64,000 nucleotides of DNA from Paracoccaceae bacterium (GTDB lineage Bacteria > Pseudomonadota > Alphaproteobacteria > Rhodobacterales > Rhodobacteraceae), in NCBI GenBank assembly GCA_007694945.1, contig REER01000143.1, forward strand, positions 1 through 64,000. Direction: 5' to 3'. Position 1 is the first letter of the stretch, and each line of letters opens with the position of its first letter. Of this stretch, positions 1 to 10,897 are shown in pieces. The notes beneath the pieces were generated by a model. The model saw only the letters and a list, made by a program, of their open reading frames with translations, was not told where the DNA came from and did not search any database. Made by a program: the position numbers and the translations under genes.

Positions 1-84
1 TTCTCCCGCGACGGGCGGCCGAAAGCCTCTCTCTCGACCTCCAAACCCGTCACGGACCGGGCCGGTAGCCCTCTCACTCTCTGA

Positions 85-1173
85 TCACTCGGCTGCGAGG
101 TTGCCGGGTGGGGACGGCGCGCGCGCCGCGGCCAACCCGTGCAGGGCCTCCGGGCGGATATGGGTGTAGCGGCGCAGCATCTTCCAATCCTTGTGGCCTG
201 TGACCAGTGAGACCTGTTCGATAGCGAATCCGGCCTCAAACAGGCGGCTTGTGCCTTCGTGGCGCAGATCGTGAAAATGCAGGTCCTTCACACCGACATC
301 CTTGCAGGCCCGCCGGAATGCGGTTCCGACTGATCTCGAATTATAGGGAAAGATCCGTCCCTTTACGTGCCCCAGATCCTTGACCTGAGCCGTGACAAGC
401 GCCCACGCGTCGAACCCGGTGGCGGCGAAGAGCGGGATCCTCTGGTCGTTTCCTGTCTTGTTGCGCGGGTCTTTCCGGTCCCGGATCAGGAGCATGCGGC
501 GATCAATATCGAGATCGGTCCATTCGACGCGGCAGATCTCGTCGAGCCGCATCGCGGTAGCCACCGCGAACTTGACGATCCGCGTCATCGGCAGGGTCAG
601 GCGTTCGTTGTCATCGAAGCAGCGGAAGAGGCGGTTCAACTCGTCCGTGCCGGGGCGGCGATCCCGCTCTGTGCCCTTGCCGATCAAGCCGAGCCGCTTG
701 AGCGCGACACGCGCCAGATCGACAGGCTCGGGTGAGATGTCGAGCCCGTGCACGGCTGCCGCATGGGTGATGATCATCTTGATCACGCCGATATCGATCC
801 CGAGGGTCACCGGACCTGCGCCTTGCTCTGCGCGCATCTTGCCGTAGTCGATCAGCTTTTGCCGATCCAGGTGCCCAATCCGTTCCTTGCCCAGATCGCG
901 CTTGAGCGTCGTGAGCGTGGCGGCCTTGCTGCGACGCGGCGGTTTGCCTACCTCGCACATATCGATTATGTGGATATCGATGAGGTCGCCGAAGGTGGCG
1001 AGGCGAGAGACGGACGACTTGTTCGGCGCCAGTCCCTGATCCACCCGGGTCTCCGCCTGGCGGGCCCAGCGATGGGCGTCGTCGCGACGGAGAAAGGTCT
1101 CGCTCGCGTAGCGGCCCTTTCGTCTGATCTGGACCCGGTAGGCACCGGAGGGGAGCTTGGTGATAGAGGCCAT
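85..1173 (-). CDS. Tyrosine-type site-specific recombinase/integrase, probably dusA-associated
   Basis: ORF 85..1281; the likely start is the internal Met (MASITKLPSGAYRVQIRRKG). The catalytic pattern is readable: R in ATAMRLDEI, HDLRHEGTSRLFEAG, TGHKDWKMLRRYTHI. Confidence 0.93.
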   Translation of the reverse strand: MASITKLPSGAYRVQIRRKGRYASETFLRRDDAHRWARQAETRVDQGLAPNKSSVSRLATFGDLIDIHIIDMCEVGKPPRRSKAATLTTLKRDLGKERIGHLDRQKLIDYGKMRAEQGAGPVTLGIDIGVIKMIITHAAAVHGLDISPEPVDLARVALKRLGLIGKGTERDRRPGTDELNRLFRCFDDNERLTLPMTRIVKFAVATAMRLDEICRVEWTDLDIDRRMLLIRDRKDPRNKTGNDQRIPLFAATGFDAWALVTAQVKDLGHVKGRIFPYNSRSVGTAFRRACKDVGVKDLHFHDLRHEGTSRLFEAGFAIEQVSLVTGHKDWKMLRRYTHIRPEALHGLAAARAPSPPGNLAAE

Positions 1174-1286
1174 TTTCGTGTGCGCTGTGTGTGCAATGAG
1201 TCGTCGTAGAGGGGCAAATTCGGGGATATTGGGGCGTATTCCAGCGTAGCAGCATCCGCCGCCAACAGTTTGAAGATACACAAAAA

Positions 1287-2285
1287 ATGCAAATAAATCA
1301 ACATGCTAGATTATCCTGCGCGCCGATGATGGACTGGACCGACCGGCACTGTCGGTATTTCCACCGCCAGCTTACGCGCCACACGACACTCTATACCGAA
1401 ATGGTTACGGCCCCTGCGCTGGTGCGCGGGGGCGCGCTGCATCTGCTGGAGCATCATCCGGATGAACACCCGCTCGTGCTGCAACTCGGCGGCTCGGAGC
1501 CCGAGGAACTTGCGCAGGCGGCGCGGATCGGCTGGGAGGCAGGGTATCGCGAGATCAACCTCAATTGCGGCTGTCCCTCGGATCGGGTGCAGTCAGGCTG
1601 TTTCGGCGCAGTGCTGATGGAGCAGCCTGACCATGTCGCTGATATCTGCCGTGCCATGATCGCCGCCAGCCCAGCCGAGATCACGGTCAAATGCCGCATC
1701 GGGGTGGATGATCAGGACCCCGAAGAGGTGCTGCCCGGGTTCCTAGCGATGCTGTCCGATGCCGGCATTGGCCATGTCATCATTCATGCGCGCAAAGCCT
1801 GGCTTGCGGGACTTTCGCCCAAGGAGAACCGCGAGATTCCGCCGCTCGACCATGATCTGGTCCTGCGCATGAAGCGTGACTTTCCGGCGCTCCGGATCAC
1901 GCTCAATGGCGGCATCACTTCGCTCGCTGAGGTGCGGCACTGGCTGAATCTGGGGCTGGATGGCGTGATGCTGGGGCGCGCGGCCTATCAGCGCCCAGGG
2001 GATCTGCTGCTGCATTCCGATGACGAGATTTTTGGTGACGCGCACGCAACTGACCGCCTCGCTGCCATTGAAGCGATGCGCCCCTATATCGCACAAGAAC
2101 TGCAGCGGGGCACGCGGCTGACTGCGATCACGCGGCATATGCTGGGCCTCTTCGCTGGGCGACCCGGTGCGCGTCACTGGCGACGCGTGCTGTCGGAGCA
2201 GGCACACCGCCCCGGCGCGGGGCTCGAGGTTCTCGACATGGCGCTGGAGACCATGGCGGAGGCCAGCGCGGCTGTGGCCTCATGA
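1287..2285 (+). CDS. dusA: tRNA-dihydrouridine synthase A
   Basis: Translation contains LSCAPMMDWTDRHCRYFHR, EINLNCGCPSDRVQSGCFGAVLM, TVKCRIGVDD, all DusA hallmarks. Confidence 0.96.
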   Translation: MQINQHARLSCAPMMDWTDRHCRYFHRQLTRHTTLYTEMVTAPALVRGGALHLLEHHPDEHPLVLQLGGSEPEELAQAARIGWEAGYREINLNCGCPSDRVQSGCFGAVLMEQPDHVADICRAMIAASPAEITVKCRIGVDDQDPEEVLPGFLAMLSDAGIGHVIIHARKAWLAGLSPKENREIPPLDHDLVLRMKRDFPALRITLNGGITSLAEVRHWLNLGLDGVMLGRAAYQRPGDLLLHSDDEIFGDAHATDRLAAIEAMRPYIAQELQRGTRLTAITRHMLGLFAGRPGARHWRRVLSEQAHRPGAGLEVLDMALETMAEASAAVAS

Positions 2286-2627
2286 GGTCGCGGATCGTGC
2301 AGTGAGCATCGGCGCAGGCATCGCCTGCGCTACGTCTTGCCCTTGTGCACAGCATGTCGCCTCATGCAGCAATGCCGTGATCACGGCGACATGATCAGCG
2401 GCGCGCCAGCTTGCATCATGACGCCTGCGTGCCTGCTCATATGAGCGCTCCAGCGTGATGAGTTGCTCCTGTGCCTCCGGGTGGTCCGGAAGGCTGCGCC
2501 CCACTGGCAGACCAAGCAGTCTTGGCAGACGTTTCCGGCGGTCATACTCGGGCAGCGCATATCGCGCGGAAACAACCAGAAGGCGAGGGCGGATCAGGGT
2601 GTCGAGTGAAAAACTCAAGTCGCTCAT
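2280..2627 (-). CDS. DUF6477-like small protein
   Basis: 115 aa; LIRPRLLVVSARYALPEYDRRKRLPRLLG resembles the short Rhodobacterales family found next to DUF6456 genes. Confidence 0.6.
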   Translation of the reverse strand: MSDLSFSLDTLIRPRLLVVSARYALPEYDRRKRLPRLLGLPVGRSLPDHPEAQEQLITLERSYEQARRRHDASWRAADHVAVITALLHEATCCAQGQDVAQAMPAPMLTARSATS

Positions 2628-2825
2628 GCCGAATCTCCAAATTGCGAAACCGCCGCATCATCGCATTCGAACCGAACCCGTTGCATGATTTTTGAAAGTA
2701 TGCGTGCGCTCGATTTAACTCGATTTAGGGAATCGTTACCATTCTGAACAGGTGCAAGGCTCAGTTAACACTCTAGTAACCTTTGCAATCATAGGTAGAA
2801 AAACTGGAAGGGGGCAGGGCGCGAC

Positions 2826-3908
2826 ATGTCTGCTCGGGAATGGGTCGCATCCAAGGATCGTTTAGGTCAGGTTGATATTCTGCCAGAATGGATTCCTGCC
2901 GGGGTGCGGCTTTATCTGTCTCATACGGCCGAAGGCCGGTCGCTGCGCGCGCTGGCGCGCGACCTTGGCTGCCATGCCTCGACCGTTTTGCGCCAGGTCC
3001 GCCGTTTCGAGAGTCGGCGCGACGATCCGCTTGTCGATGACGCATTGCGCAGGCTCGATCTGGCCTTGCGTGACGGTGCTGTCTCCCTTCCCGAACCGGA
3101 GGCGTCACAGATGATAGCTACCTCGCGAGACTGCCCGGAGCCTCGGATCGACTCCATTTTTCCCGACGAGGGGTTGCGCTGCCTGTCGCATCTTGCTTGT
3201 GGCGACGCTATTCTCATCGTTGCGCCGGACATGCCCAAGGCCGTGGTCACGCGCGAAGACGCCCAAGGGGTCGCGCAACGCATCGCTGTGATCGACCGTG
3301 AAGTGGCCGAGGCGATGGCCCTGAAGGACTGGATCACCTGCCGCCGTCAGGGGCGCGTGCTTAGCTATGCGATTTCTCCGGTCGGAAGGGCGGCCTTGCG
3401 GGACGCCCGTCTTGACCCCGGCGAGACGGACAGCGGTGACGAAGTCGAGAGCGGCACTGTTCGCCGCATTCGTTATGGCGCGGGTGAGAGCCCGGTCACG
3501 GTTCTCGCGCGTCGTCGAGACAAGAGCGGGGCGCCCTTTCTTGCGCCTGATCAGGTTCAGGCCGCGGAGCGCTTGCGCGAGGATTTCGTTATGGCGCAAC
3601 TCGACACGCTTGATCTTGTCACCGTGCACGAGGTCGTTGCGTCACTTGAACAGCGAAAGGTGCCCGCCAGTGGCGCAACACCCGGAACCAAGGCCGCCCG
3701 CCAGCGAGTGCTCGAGGTGCTGCAAGAATTGGGGCCGGGTCTTGGGGATATGGCGTTGCGCTGCTGCTGCAGGCTCGAAGGCGTCGAATCTGCTGAGTCG
3801 GCGTTGGGTTGGTCAGCGCGGTCCGGCAAGATCGTGCTGCGCATAGCCCTGCAGCGGCTGAGTTGCCATTACCGCCAGATGGGTGATGCGCATCTCATGA
3901 TTGGCTGA
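2826..3908 (+). CDS. DUF6456 domain helix-turn-helix protein
   Basis: 360 aa; N-terminal HTH-like LRALARDLGCHASTVLRQVRRFE, C-terminal LGDMALRCCCRLEGVESAESALGWSARSGKIVLRIALQRL. Confidence 0.75.
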   Translation: MSAREWVASKDRLGQVDILPEWIPAGVRLYLSHTAEGRSLRALARDLGCHASTVLRQVRRFESRRDDPLVDDALRRLDLALRDGAVSLPEPEASQMIATSRDCPEPRIDSIFPDEGLRCLSHLACGDAILIVAPDMPKAVVTREDAQGVAQRIAVIDREVAEAMALKDWITCRRQGRVLSYAISPVGRAALRDARLDPGETDSGDEVESGTVRRIRYGAGESPVTVLARRRDKSGAPFLAPDQVQAAERLREDFVMAQLDTLDLVTVHEVVASLEQRKVPASGATPGTKAARQRVLEVLQELGPGLGDMALRCCCRLEGVESAESALGWSARSGKIVLRIALQRLSCHYRQMGDAHLMIG

Positions 3909-5757
3909 CCGTTTCCGACTGCGCCGCGTCCAGCGCCTCCTGCGCGGCTAGCCAGAGCGCCTCGGCCCGGTCGAGCCCGTCCATCACTTCGGCATATTTC
4001 GCCTGCCAGACTTGCAGATCCCTCGCGCGGTCATCCTCATAGAGCGCTGGGTCCGCGAGTTTCGCCGCCAACTTGTCGCGCATCGCTTCGAGCTTCTCGA
4101 CCCGGGTCTCGGATTTGCGCAGCTCCGAGCGCAGCACCGCGATGTCATCGCGGCTGATGCGCTTCGATGCCGGTTTCAGCTTCTCGCGCGCAGGCTTCGC
4201 CTCGCCTGCCAGCAGCAGGGCGCGATAGCTCTCGAGGTCATCCTCATAGGGGGTCACGCGACCGTTCGAGACCAGCCAGAGCCGGTCGGCGACCAGCGAG
4301 AGCAAGTGCATGTCATGGCTGACCAGCACCACGGCCCCGGAATAGGCGCTCAGGGCCTCGACCAGCGCCTCGCGGCTTTCCATGTCGAGATGGTTGGTCG
4401 GCTCGTCTAGGATCAGCAGATGCGGCGCGTCGAGCGTTGCTAGCAAGAGCGAGAGCCGTGCCTTCTGCCCGCCCGAGAGGCGCGCGACCACGGTCTCGGC
4501 CTGTTCGGCCATCAGCCCGAACCCGGCAAGACGCGCGCGCAATCGGGGCTGGGCCTCCAGCGGGCGAGCGCGCTGCAAGTGCTGGAGAGGGGTTTCATCA
4601 AGCTCCAGTTCATCGACCTGATGTTGTGCGAAATAGCCAACGCGGAGCTTGGCGGCGCGGGTCAGGGTTCCCTTGCCTTCGAGCTTGCCCGCCAGAAGTT
4701 TGGACAGGGTCGATTTGCCCTCGCCGTTGCGGCCCAGAAGCGCGATGCGGTCATCCTGATCGATTCGCAGGTTGAGATTGCGAAGCACGGGCGTGCCACC
4801 GTAGCCAACGGCGATATCCTCCAGCCGCAGGATGGGGGGTGACAGCGCCTCGGGCTCGGGGAAAGTGAAGACATGCCGCGCGGCTTCCGCAGGCGGGGTG
4901 ATCGGTTGCAGCTTTTCCAGCATCTTGAGCCGCGATTGTGCCTGACGCGCCTTGGTCGCCTGCGCGCGGAACCGGTCCACGAATTTCTGCATATGCGCGC
5001 GCTGGGTGGCGACCTTGGCGGCCTCGGCGGCCAGAACAGCGCGCTGGTCGGCACGAATGCGGGCAAAGCTGTCGTAGCCGCCTGCGTAGAGGCTCAGCTT
5101 GCGGTCCTCGAGATGCAGGATATGGTCGACCGCCCGGTTCAACAGCCCACGGTCATGGCTGATGATGATGACCGTGTGCGGGTAGCGGGCGAGGTAGCTT
5201 TCAAGCCACAGCGCGCCCTCAAGGTCGAGATAGTTGGTCGGCTCATCGAGCAGCAAGAGGTCAGGTCGGGCGAAGAGCACGCCTGCGAGCGCGACCCGCA
5301 TCCGCCAGCCGCCCGAGAAATCGGAACAGGGGCGCGCCTGCGCTTCTGTGTCAAAACCAAGCCCCTTGAGGATGGCGCTGGCGCGGCCTTCGGCGGACCA
5401 GGCGTCGATATCGGCCAGCCGCATCTGGATTTCGGCGATGCGTTCGGGGGCCGAGGCCGTTCCGGCCTCGGCCAACAGCCGCGCGCGCTCGGTATCGGCT
5501 TCGAGAACCGTGTCGAGCAGCGAGGTCGAGGAGGAGGGCACTTCCTGCGCGACCCCGCCGATCCGGGCCTGAGAGGGCAGGGTGATCGCGCCGCCTTCGA
5601 GCGCCAACTCGCCCCTGATCAGGCGAAACAGTGTGGTCTTGCCCGAGCCATTGCGCCCGACCAGCCCGACCTTGTGCCCGGTGGGGATGCGCGCCGAGGC
5701 GCCCGCGAAAAGCGGGCTGCCATCGATGGCGAAGGAAATATCGTCGATCATCAGCAT
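3895..5757 (-). CDS. ABC-F family ATP-binding protein (YheS/Uup-like)
   Basis: Two Walker A motifs (GRNGSGKTT, GRNGEGKST), two signature regions (SGGWRMRVALA, SGGQKARLSL), no transmembrane domain, C-terminal coiled coil. Confidence 0.93.
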   Translation of the reverse strand: MLMIDDISFAIDGSPLFAGASARIPTGHKVGLVGRNGSGKTTLFRLIRGELALEGGAITLPSQARIGGVAQEVPSSSTSLLDTVLEADTERARLLAEAGTASAPERIAEIQMRLADIDAWSAEGRASAILKGLGFDTEAQARPCSDFSGGWRMRVALAGVLFARPDLLLLDEPTNYLDLEGALWLESYLARYPHTVIIISHDRGLLNRAVDHILHLEDRKLSLYAGGYDSFARIRADQRAVLAAEAAKVATQRAHMQKFVDRFRAQATKARQAQSRLKMLEKLQPITPPAEAARHVFTFPEPEALSPPILRLEDIAVGYGGTPVLRNLNLRIDQDDRIALLGRNGEGKSTLSKLLAGKLEGKGTLTRAAKLRVGYFAQHQVDELELDETPLQHLQRARPLEAQPRLRARLAGFGLMAEQAETVVARLSGGQKARLSLLLATLDAPHLLILDEPTNHLDMESREALVEALSAYSGAVVLVSHDMHLLSLVADRLWLVSNGRVTPYEDDLESYRALLLAGEAKPAREKLKPASKRISRDDIAVLRSELRKSETRVEKLEAMRDKLAAKLADPALYEDDRARDLQVWQAKYAEVMDGLDRAEALWLAAQEALDAAQSETVSQS

Positions 5758-5910
5758 GAGGCCGGAGTGCCTGCTTGCAGCGTCAAGGTCAAGCGCGGCC
5801 GTGGGACAAAGCGCCCATTTGGGGCCCCGCGCACCCAGCCACCCTAATGGCCCCTCATGGGCGCTGCCAATGCGCTTTGCGCATTGACAGGTGTGGGGGG
5901 TCGGTGCTGC

Positions 5911-7779
5911 TCAGATCGCGCGCCGGATCCCGGTGAAGCGGGCCCGCGCGCGCGGGTCCTTGTCGAAGAGTGCTGCCAGTTGCTCGGTCATCGCGCCGGC
6001 AAGTTGCTCGACATCGGTGATCGTGACTGCGCGCTCGTAATAGCGCGTCACATCATGGCCAATCCCGATGGCCAGCAATTCGACCATCTTGCGCCGTTCG
6101 ACCATGGCGATCACGTCGCGCAGATGCTTTTCCAGATAATTCGCGGGGTTCACCGACAGGGTCGAATCATCAACCGGCGCGCCATCGGAAATGACCATCA
6201 GGATGCGTCGCGCCTCGGGCCGGGCGACCATGCGCCGATGCGCCCATTCCAGCGCCTCGCCGTCGATGTTTTCCTTCAGCAGACCTTCTTTCATCATCAG
6301 GCCCAGATTGGGCCGCACCCGCCGCCAGGGCGCATCGGCCTGTTTGTAGATGATATGGCGCAGGTCATTCAGCCGTCCCGGTTGCAGGCTGCGGCCCTGT
6401 TGAAGCCAACGCTCGCGCGACTGCCCACCCTTCCAGGCGCGGGTGGTGAAGCCCAGAATCTCGACCTTGACACTGCAGCGCTCCAATGTGCGTGCCAGCA
6501 CATCGGCGCAGATGGCCGCGATCGAGATTGGCCGCCCGCGCATCGAGCCGGAATTGTCCAGCAGCAGCGTGACGACCGTATCGCGAAACTCGGTGTCCTT
6601 TTCCTGCTTGAAGCTGAGCGGGGTGGTAGGGTTCGCCACCACCCGCGCCAGCCGCCCGGCATCGAGAATACCCTCTTCGAGATCGAACAGCCATGAGCGG
6701 TTCTGCTGCGCCTGCAACCGGCGTTGCAGCTTGTTGGCCAGCCGCGAGACTGCGCCTTTCAGCGGCTCCAATTGCTGGTCGAGATAGGCGCGCAGCCGCT
6801 CAAGCTCGGCGGGTTCGGCCAGATCCTCGGCGCGTATTTCCTCGTCGAAATCGGTTGTGAAGACTTTGTAGTCCGCGCTTGCCTCGGAATGTGGCGGCGG
6901 GGGAGGGGGTTCGAGCGGGGCCTCGGCCTCGGGCATCTCGCTCTCGTCGGACATCTCTTCATCGGCGTCCTGATCGAGCGCGACATCCGCCTGCGCACTG
7001 TCCTGCTCGCTGCCCTCCTCGTCATTCTCCTCTTCGCCCTCGTCCTCCTGCCCCTGGCTGTCGGGGTTCTCGGGCTCGTCGGGCTGCTCGTCGCTCTCGT
7101 CCTCGGTGCCTTCGTCTTCGTCGCCAGTGTCGTCGGGGTCATCGCCAAGCTGGTCGCCATAGCCCAGATCCTCGATGATCTTGCGGGCAAAGCGGGCAAA
7201 GGCGCCCTGATCGGAGAGAACCTTCTCGAGATCTTCCAGCGTGCCGCCTGCGCGCTCTTCGATGAAACCGCGCCACAGTTCGAGCACATGCGCGGCCCCT
7301 TCGGGCAAAGGACGACCGGTCGCGGCCTCGCGGATCATATAGGCCGCAGCGACGGGCAGGGGCGCGTCCTGTCGGTCACGGATCTGAGCGTAGCCCTTGC
7401 GCGTGGCCTCATGGGTGATGCGCGCGTCGATATTCCCCGCTGTGCCCGGCATATGCCGCGCCCCCACGGCTTCGCAACGGGCCTCTTCCATCGCTTGATA
7501 GAGGTCCCGCGCCATCTGGCCCTGCGGCATGTAGCGGGCATGGGTGGGCGTGTCGTGATAGCGGTGGCGCAGTGCCAACGTGTCGGCGGTGCCGCGAGCC
7601 AGCAGAACCTCGTCGCGGGTCATGCGCCGCGTGACCTGCGGCAGGCGCATCGTGTCCCCGCTCATCCCGGCTGGATCGACCGAATAGCTCACGGTCAGGT
7701 CCGGCGCATCGGCCATGGTCCGCGCAGCTTCGGAGAGCGCCTTTTTGAACGGATCGGCCGGGTTGTCACTGCGACTCAT
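5911..7779 (-). CDS. cobT: Aerobic cobaltochelatase subunit CobT
   Basis: 622 aa; central acidic stretch, C-terminal [26 protein letters not shown], and [20 protein letters not shown]. Confidence 0.93.
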   Translation of the reverse strand: MSRSDNPADPFKKALSEAARTMADAPDLTVSYSVDPAGMSGDTMRLPQVTRRMTRDEVLLARGTADTLALRHRYHDTPTHARYMPQGQMARDLYQAMEEARCEAVGARHMPGTAGNIDARITHEATRKGYAQIRDRQDAPLPVAAAYMIREAATGRPLPEGAAHVLELWRGFIEERAGGTLEDLEKVLSDQGAFARFARKIIEDLGYGDQLGDDPDDTGDEDEGTEDESDEQPDEPENPDSQGQEDEGEEENDEEGSEQDSAQADVALDQDADEEMSDESEMPEAEAPLEPPPPPPHSEASADYKVFTTDFDEEIRAEDLAEPAELERLRAYLDQQLEPLKGAVSRLANKLQRRLQAQQNRSWLFDLEEGILDAGRLARVVANPTTPLSFKQEKDTEFRDTVVTLLLDNSGSMRGRPISIAAICADVLARTLERCSVKVEILGFTTRAWKGGQSRERWLQQGRSLQPGRLNDLRHIIYKQADAPWRRVRPNLGLMMKEGLLKENIDGEALEWAHRRMVARPEARRILMVISDGAPVDDSTLSVNPANYLEKHLRDVIAMVERRKMVELLAIGIGHDVTRYYERAVTITDVEQLAGAMTEQLAALFDKDPRARARFTGIRRAI

Positions 7780-8072
7780 GGCTTGGGTCTGTCCTTCTGT
7801 TCGTCCTTTCGACAGTTAAGCCAGTGTGGCTCGAAAGAAAAGCGGCTGCGCCAAGAGGTGATGGCGAAGCCATGCAGTTTGAAGAGCCTGTGGCGCGCTT
7901 ACCCCATCGCAGTGGTTGGGCCAGAGCCGATGAAGAAGCCGCTCAGACAATACTGGAAAAAGGGTTGAACATTCGCCGGTCATCACGCCCCGCCGTACGC
8001 CCTTCTGCATGGTGTGCGGTTGACCAACAATCCGACCACACCCGACGCGCTACCGTTCAAGGCTGCGTCAGG

Positions 8073-9989
8073 CTACGCCCGCTTGCCCATCTGCGCCACA
8101 CCCAGCACATCAAGCACCTTGGCCTCGATATGCGGCGCGTTCATCGCGGCGATGTCATACATCTGGCTTGGGCTGGCCTGATCGATGAAAGTGTCAGGCA
8201 GCACCATCGAGCGAAATTTGAGACCGTGATCGAACACGCCCTCATCGCCCAGAAACTGCGCCACATGACTGCCAAAGCCGCCTACGGCGCCCTCTTCGAT
8301 GGTGATCAGCGCCTCGTGGTTCTGCGCGATGCGCTGGATCATCTCGCGGTCAAGCGGCTTGGCGAAACGGGCATCGGCCACAGTCGGCGTGATGCCCTTG
8401 GCGCACAGGCTCTCGCAGGCGCGCAGCACTTCCCCGAGCCGTGCGCCGAAGGACAGGATCGCGACCCGCTTGCCCTCTCGGATGATCCGCCCCTTTCCGA
8501 TCTCGAGCGGAATACCGCGCTCGGGCAGTTCCACCCCTTCACCTTCGCCACGCGGGAAACGAAAGGCAATCGGGCCGTCATCATGCGCCACGGCAGTGGC
8601 GACCATATGCACCAGTTCGGCCTCGTCAGCCGCCGCCATCACCACGAAACCTGGCAGATTGGCCAGATAGGCGATGTCATAGCTGCCTGCATGGGTCGCG
8701 CCATCCGCGCCCACCAGCCCCGCGCGGTCGATGGCAAAGCGCACGGGCAGGCGCTGTATCGCGACATCATGCACGACTTGGTCATAGCCGCGCTGAAGGA
8801 AGGTCGAATAGAGCGCACAGAAGGGTTTCATCCCGCCCGCAGCCAGCCCGGCGCAGAAGGTTACGCCATGTTGCTCGGCAATCGCCACGTCGAACATGCG
8901 CCGTGGGTGCGCCTTGGCGAAAATGTCGAGACCTGTGCCATCGGGCATGGCTGCCGTGATGGCGACGATCTTGTCATCCCGGTTGGCCTCTTCGATCAAG
9001 GCATTTGCAAAGACTTTGGTGTAGCTCGGCGCATTGGAGGCCGCCTTCTGCTGCTTTCCCGTCACGACATCGAATTTCGCCCGCGCATGACCGCGATCGG
9101 ACGCATCCTCGGCGGGGCCGTAGCCCTTGCCCTTCTTGGTCAGCACATGGATCAGCATCGGCTCGTCCGCGCGTTCGCGCAGCGTGCGCAGCACCCAGAG
9201 AAGCTGGTCGAGATCATGCCCGTCGATGGGGCCGAGATAATTGAAGCCCAGTTCCTCGAACAGCGTGCCGCCGACGGTCACATGCTTTAGCAGATCCTTG
9301 GCGCGGCGCGCGCCCTCCTGAATGGGCCCGGGCATGAGGTTGAGCGCGCCTTTCATGGCGTGCTTCAATTCTTGCATGGGCTTGTCGGCATAAAGCCGTG
9401 AGAGATAACTCGACATCGCGCCAGTGGGTGGGGCGATGGACATCTCGTTGTCATTGAGGATCACGAACATACGCCGGCCCAGATGGCCCGCATTGTTGAG
9501 CGCTTCATAGGCCATGCCCGCGCTCAACGCGCCGTCGCCGATCACGGCGATGGCATCCCCCAGTGCGGGGTCGGGTGCGCCGCCCAGCTCGCGCGCCATG
9601 GTGAAGCCCAGCGCGGCCGAGATGGAGGTCGAACTGTGCGCCGCCCCGAACGGGTCATAGGGCGACTCGGAGCGCCTGGTGAAGCCCGACAGCCCGTCCT
9701 TCTGGCGGAGCGTACGGATACGGTCGCGTCGCCCGGTCAGGATCTTGTGCGGATAGCATTGGTGCGAGACATCCCAGATCAGCCTGTCGCGCGGTGTGTC
9801 GAAGACAGCATGCAGCGCGACGGTCAGTTCCACCACGCCCAGCCCCGCGCCCAGATGGCCACCGGTCTCCGATACAGCGGCAATTGTCTCGGCGCGCAAT
9901 TCGTCTGCCAACTGGTGCAACTCGCGGTCGTTCAGCGCCTTGAGGTCTGCTGGGGCGTGCACCCTGTCAAGAAGTGGTGTGTTCGGCAT
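8073..9989 (-). CDS. dxs: 1-deoxy-D-xylulose-5-phosphate synthase
   Basis: [75 protein letters not shown]. Confidence 0.97.
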   Translation of the reverse strand: MPNTPLLDRVHAPADLKALNDRELHQLADELRAETIAAVSETGGHLGAGLGVVELTVALHAVFDTPRDRLIWDVSHQCYPHKILTGRRDRIRTLRQKDGLSGFTRRSESPYDPFGAAHSSTSISAALGFTMARELGGAPDPALGDAIAVIGDGALSAGMAYEALNNAGHLGRRMFVILNDNEMSIAPPTGAMSSYLSRLYADKPMQELKHAMKGALNLMPGPIQEGARRAKDLLKHVTVGGTLFEELGFNYLGPIDGHDLDQLLWVLRTLRERADEPMLIHVLTKKGKGYGPAEDASDRGHARAKFDVVTGKQQKAASNAPSYTKVFANALIEEANRDDKIVAITAAMPDGTGLDIFAKAHPRRMFDVAIAEQHGVTFCAGLAAGGMKPFCALYSTFLQRGYDQVVHDVAIQRLPVRFAIDRAGLVGADGATHAGSYDIAYLANLPGFVVMAAADEAELVHMVATAVAHDDGPIAFRFPRGEGEGVELPERGIPLEIGKGRIIREGKRVAILSFGARLGEVLRACESLCAKGITPTVADARFAKPLDREMIQRIAQNHEALITIEEGAVGGFGSHVAQFLGDEGVFDHGLKFRSMVLPDTFIDQASPSQMYDIAAMNAPHIEAKVLDVLGVAQMGKRA

Positions 9990-10021
9990 GGTCAGTGTCC
10001 CTTTGCGGTCTTACCCCACCG

Positions 10022-10897
10022 CTAATTCCTGCGGGCGATAACGAATTGCGCCGCGTCACGCAATAAATGGGCCTCGGGACCATATGGGGCAAGGGCTGCC
10101 TCGGCCTCTGCGACAAGCGCGCGCGCCCGTGCTTTCGCGCCCTCCAGCCCGAGAAGCGAGACAAAGGTCGCCTTGCCCGCATCGGCATCCTTGTGCAGCC
10201 GCTTGCCCGCAAGCGCTGTATCCCCCTCGATATCGAGTATGTCATCGGCAATCTGGAAGGCCAGCCCGAGCGTGCGTGCGTAGGTGGCCAATGGGCGAGT
10301 GTCGGCCTGCGCCATGCGCGCGCCGGCGCAGGCGGCCCATTCGATCAGCGCGCCGGTCTTGGCGGCTTGCAAGGCGGTGATCTGATCCAGCGTAAGGGGC
10401 GCCTCGGCACTCTCGGCGGCAATGTCGAGTGCCTGACCCAACACCATGCCCCCGCCGCCTGCGGCGCGGGCGAGCGAGGCGACCAGGTCAAGCCGCGCCT
10501 CGGGCGTGGGGGCGGCTTCAGGGGCCGCGAGCAGACTGAAGGCGAGCGATTGCAACGCGTCGCCGACAAGGATGGCCGTGGCCTCGTCCCACCGCACATG
10601 GACTGTGGGTTGACCCCGCCGCAGATCATCATCATCCATCGCGGGCAGGTCATCATGAACCAGCGAATAGGCATGGATCGCCTCAATGGCCGCGCCGCTG
10701 CGCGCCGCGGTCTCGGGCGCAATGCCATGCAGGCGCGCAGACTCGAGAACCAGAAAACCGCGCAGCTTCTTGCCGCCCTGCGCCGCATAGGCCATTGCAT
10801 CGCGCACCTCGCTGTCTGGCAGGCGGCCAATCTCGTTCTGCAATGTGGCCTCGACCAGTGCCGCCGCGCGCGACAGGGCCTCGGGGAAGCCGCTCAT
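10022..10897 (-). CDS. ispA: Farnesyl diphosphate synthase / polyprenyl synthetase
   Basis: Aspartate-rich motifs [22 protein letters not shown] and [13 protein letters not shown]; start at [10 protein letters not shown]. Confidence 0.93.
   Translation of the reverse strand: MSGFPEALSRAAALVEATLQNEIGRLPDSEVRDAMAYAAQGGKKLRGFLVLESARLHGIAPETAARSGAAIEAIHAYSLVHDDLPAMDDDDLRRGQPTVHVRWDEATAILVGDALQSLAFSLLAAPEAAPTPEARLDLVASLARAAGGGGMVLGQALDIAAESAEAPLTLDQITALQAAKTGALIEWAACAGARMAQADTRPLATYARTLGLAFQIADDILDIEGDTALAGKRLHKDADAGKATFVSLLGLEGAKARARALVAEAEAALAPYGPEAHLLRDAAQFVIARRN

Noticed and set aside
6880-7150. Apparent repeat/low-complexity tract within cobT
   Set aside because: It encodes the acidic Asp/Glu-rich linker typical of CobT; not a tandem repeat or mobile feature.
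7824-9290. 488-aa plus-strand ORF opposite dxs
   Set aside because: Antisense shadow ORF of a confidently assigned gene; Arg/His/Gly-rich composition with no recognisable domains, typical of high-GC DNA.
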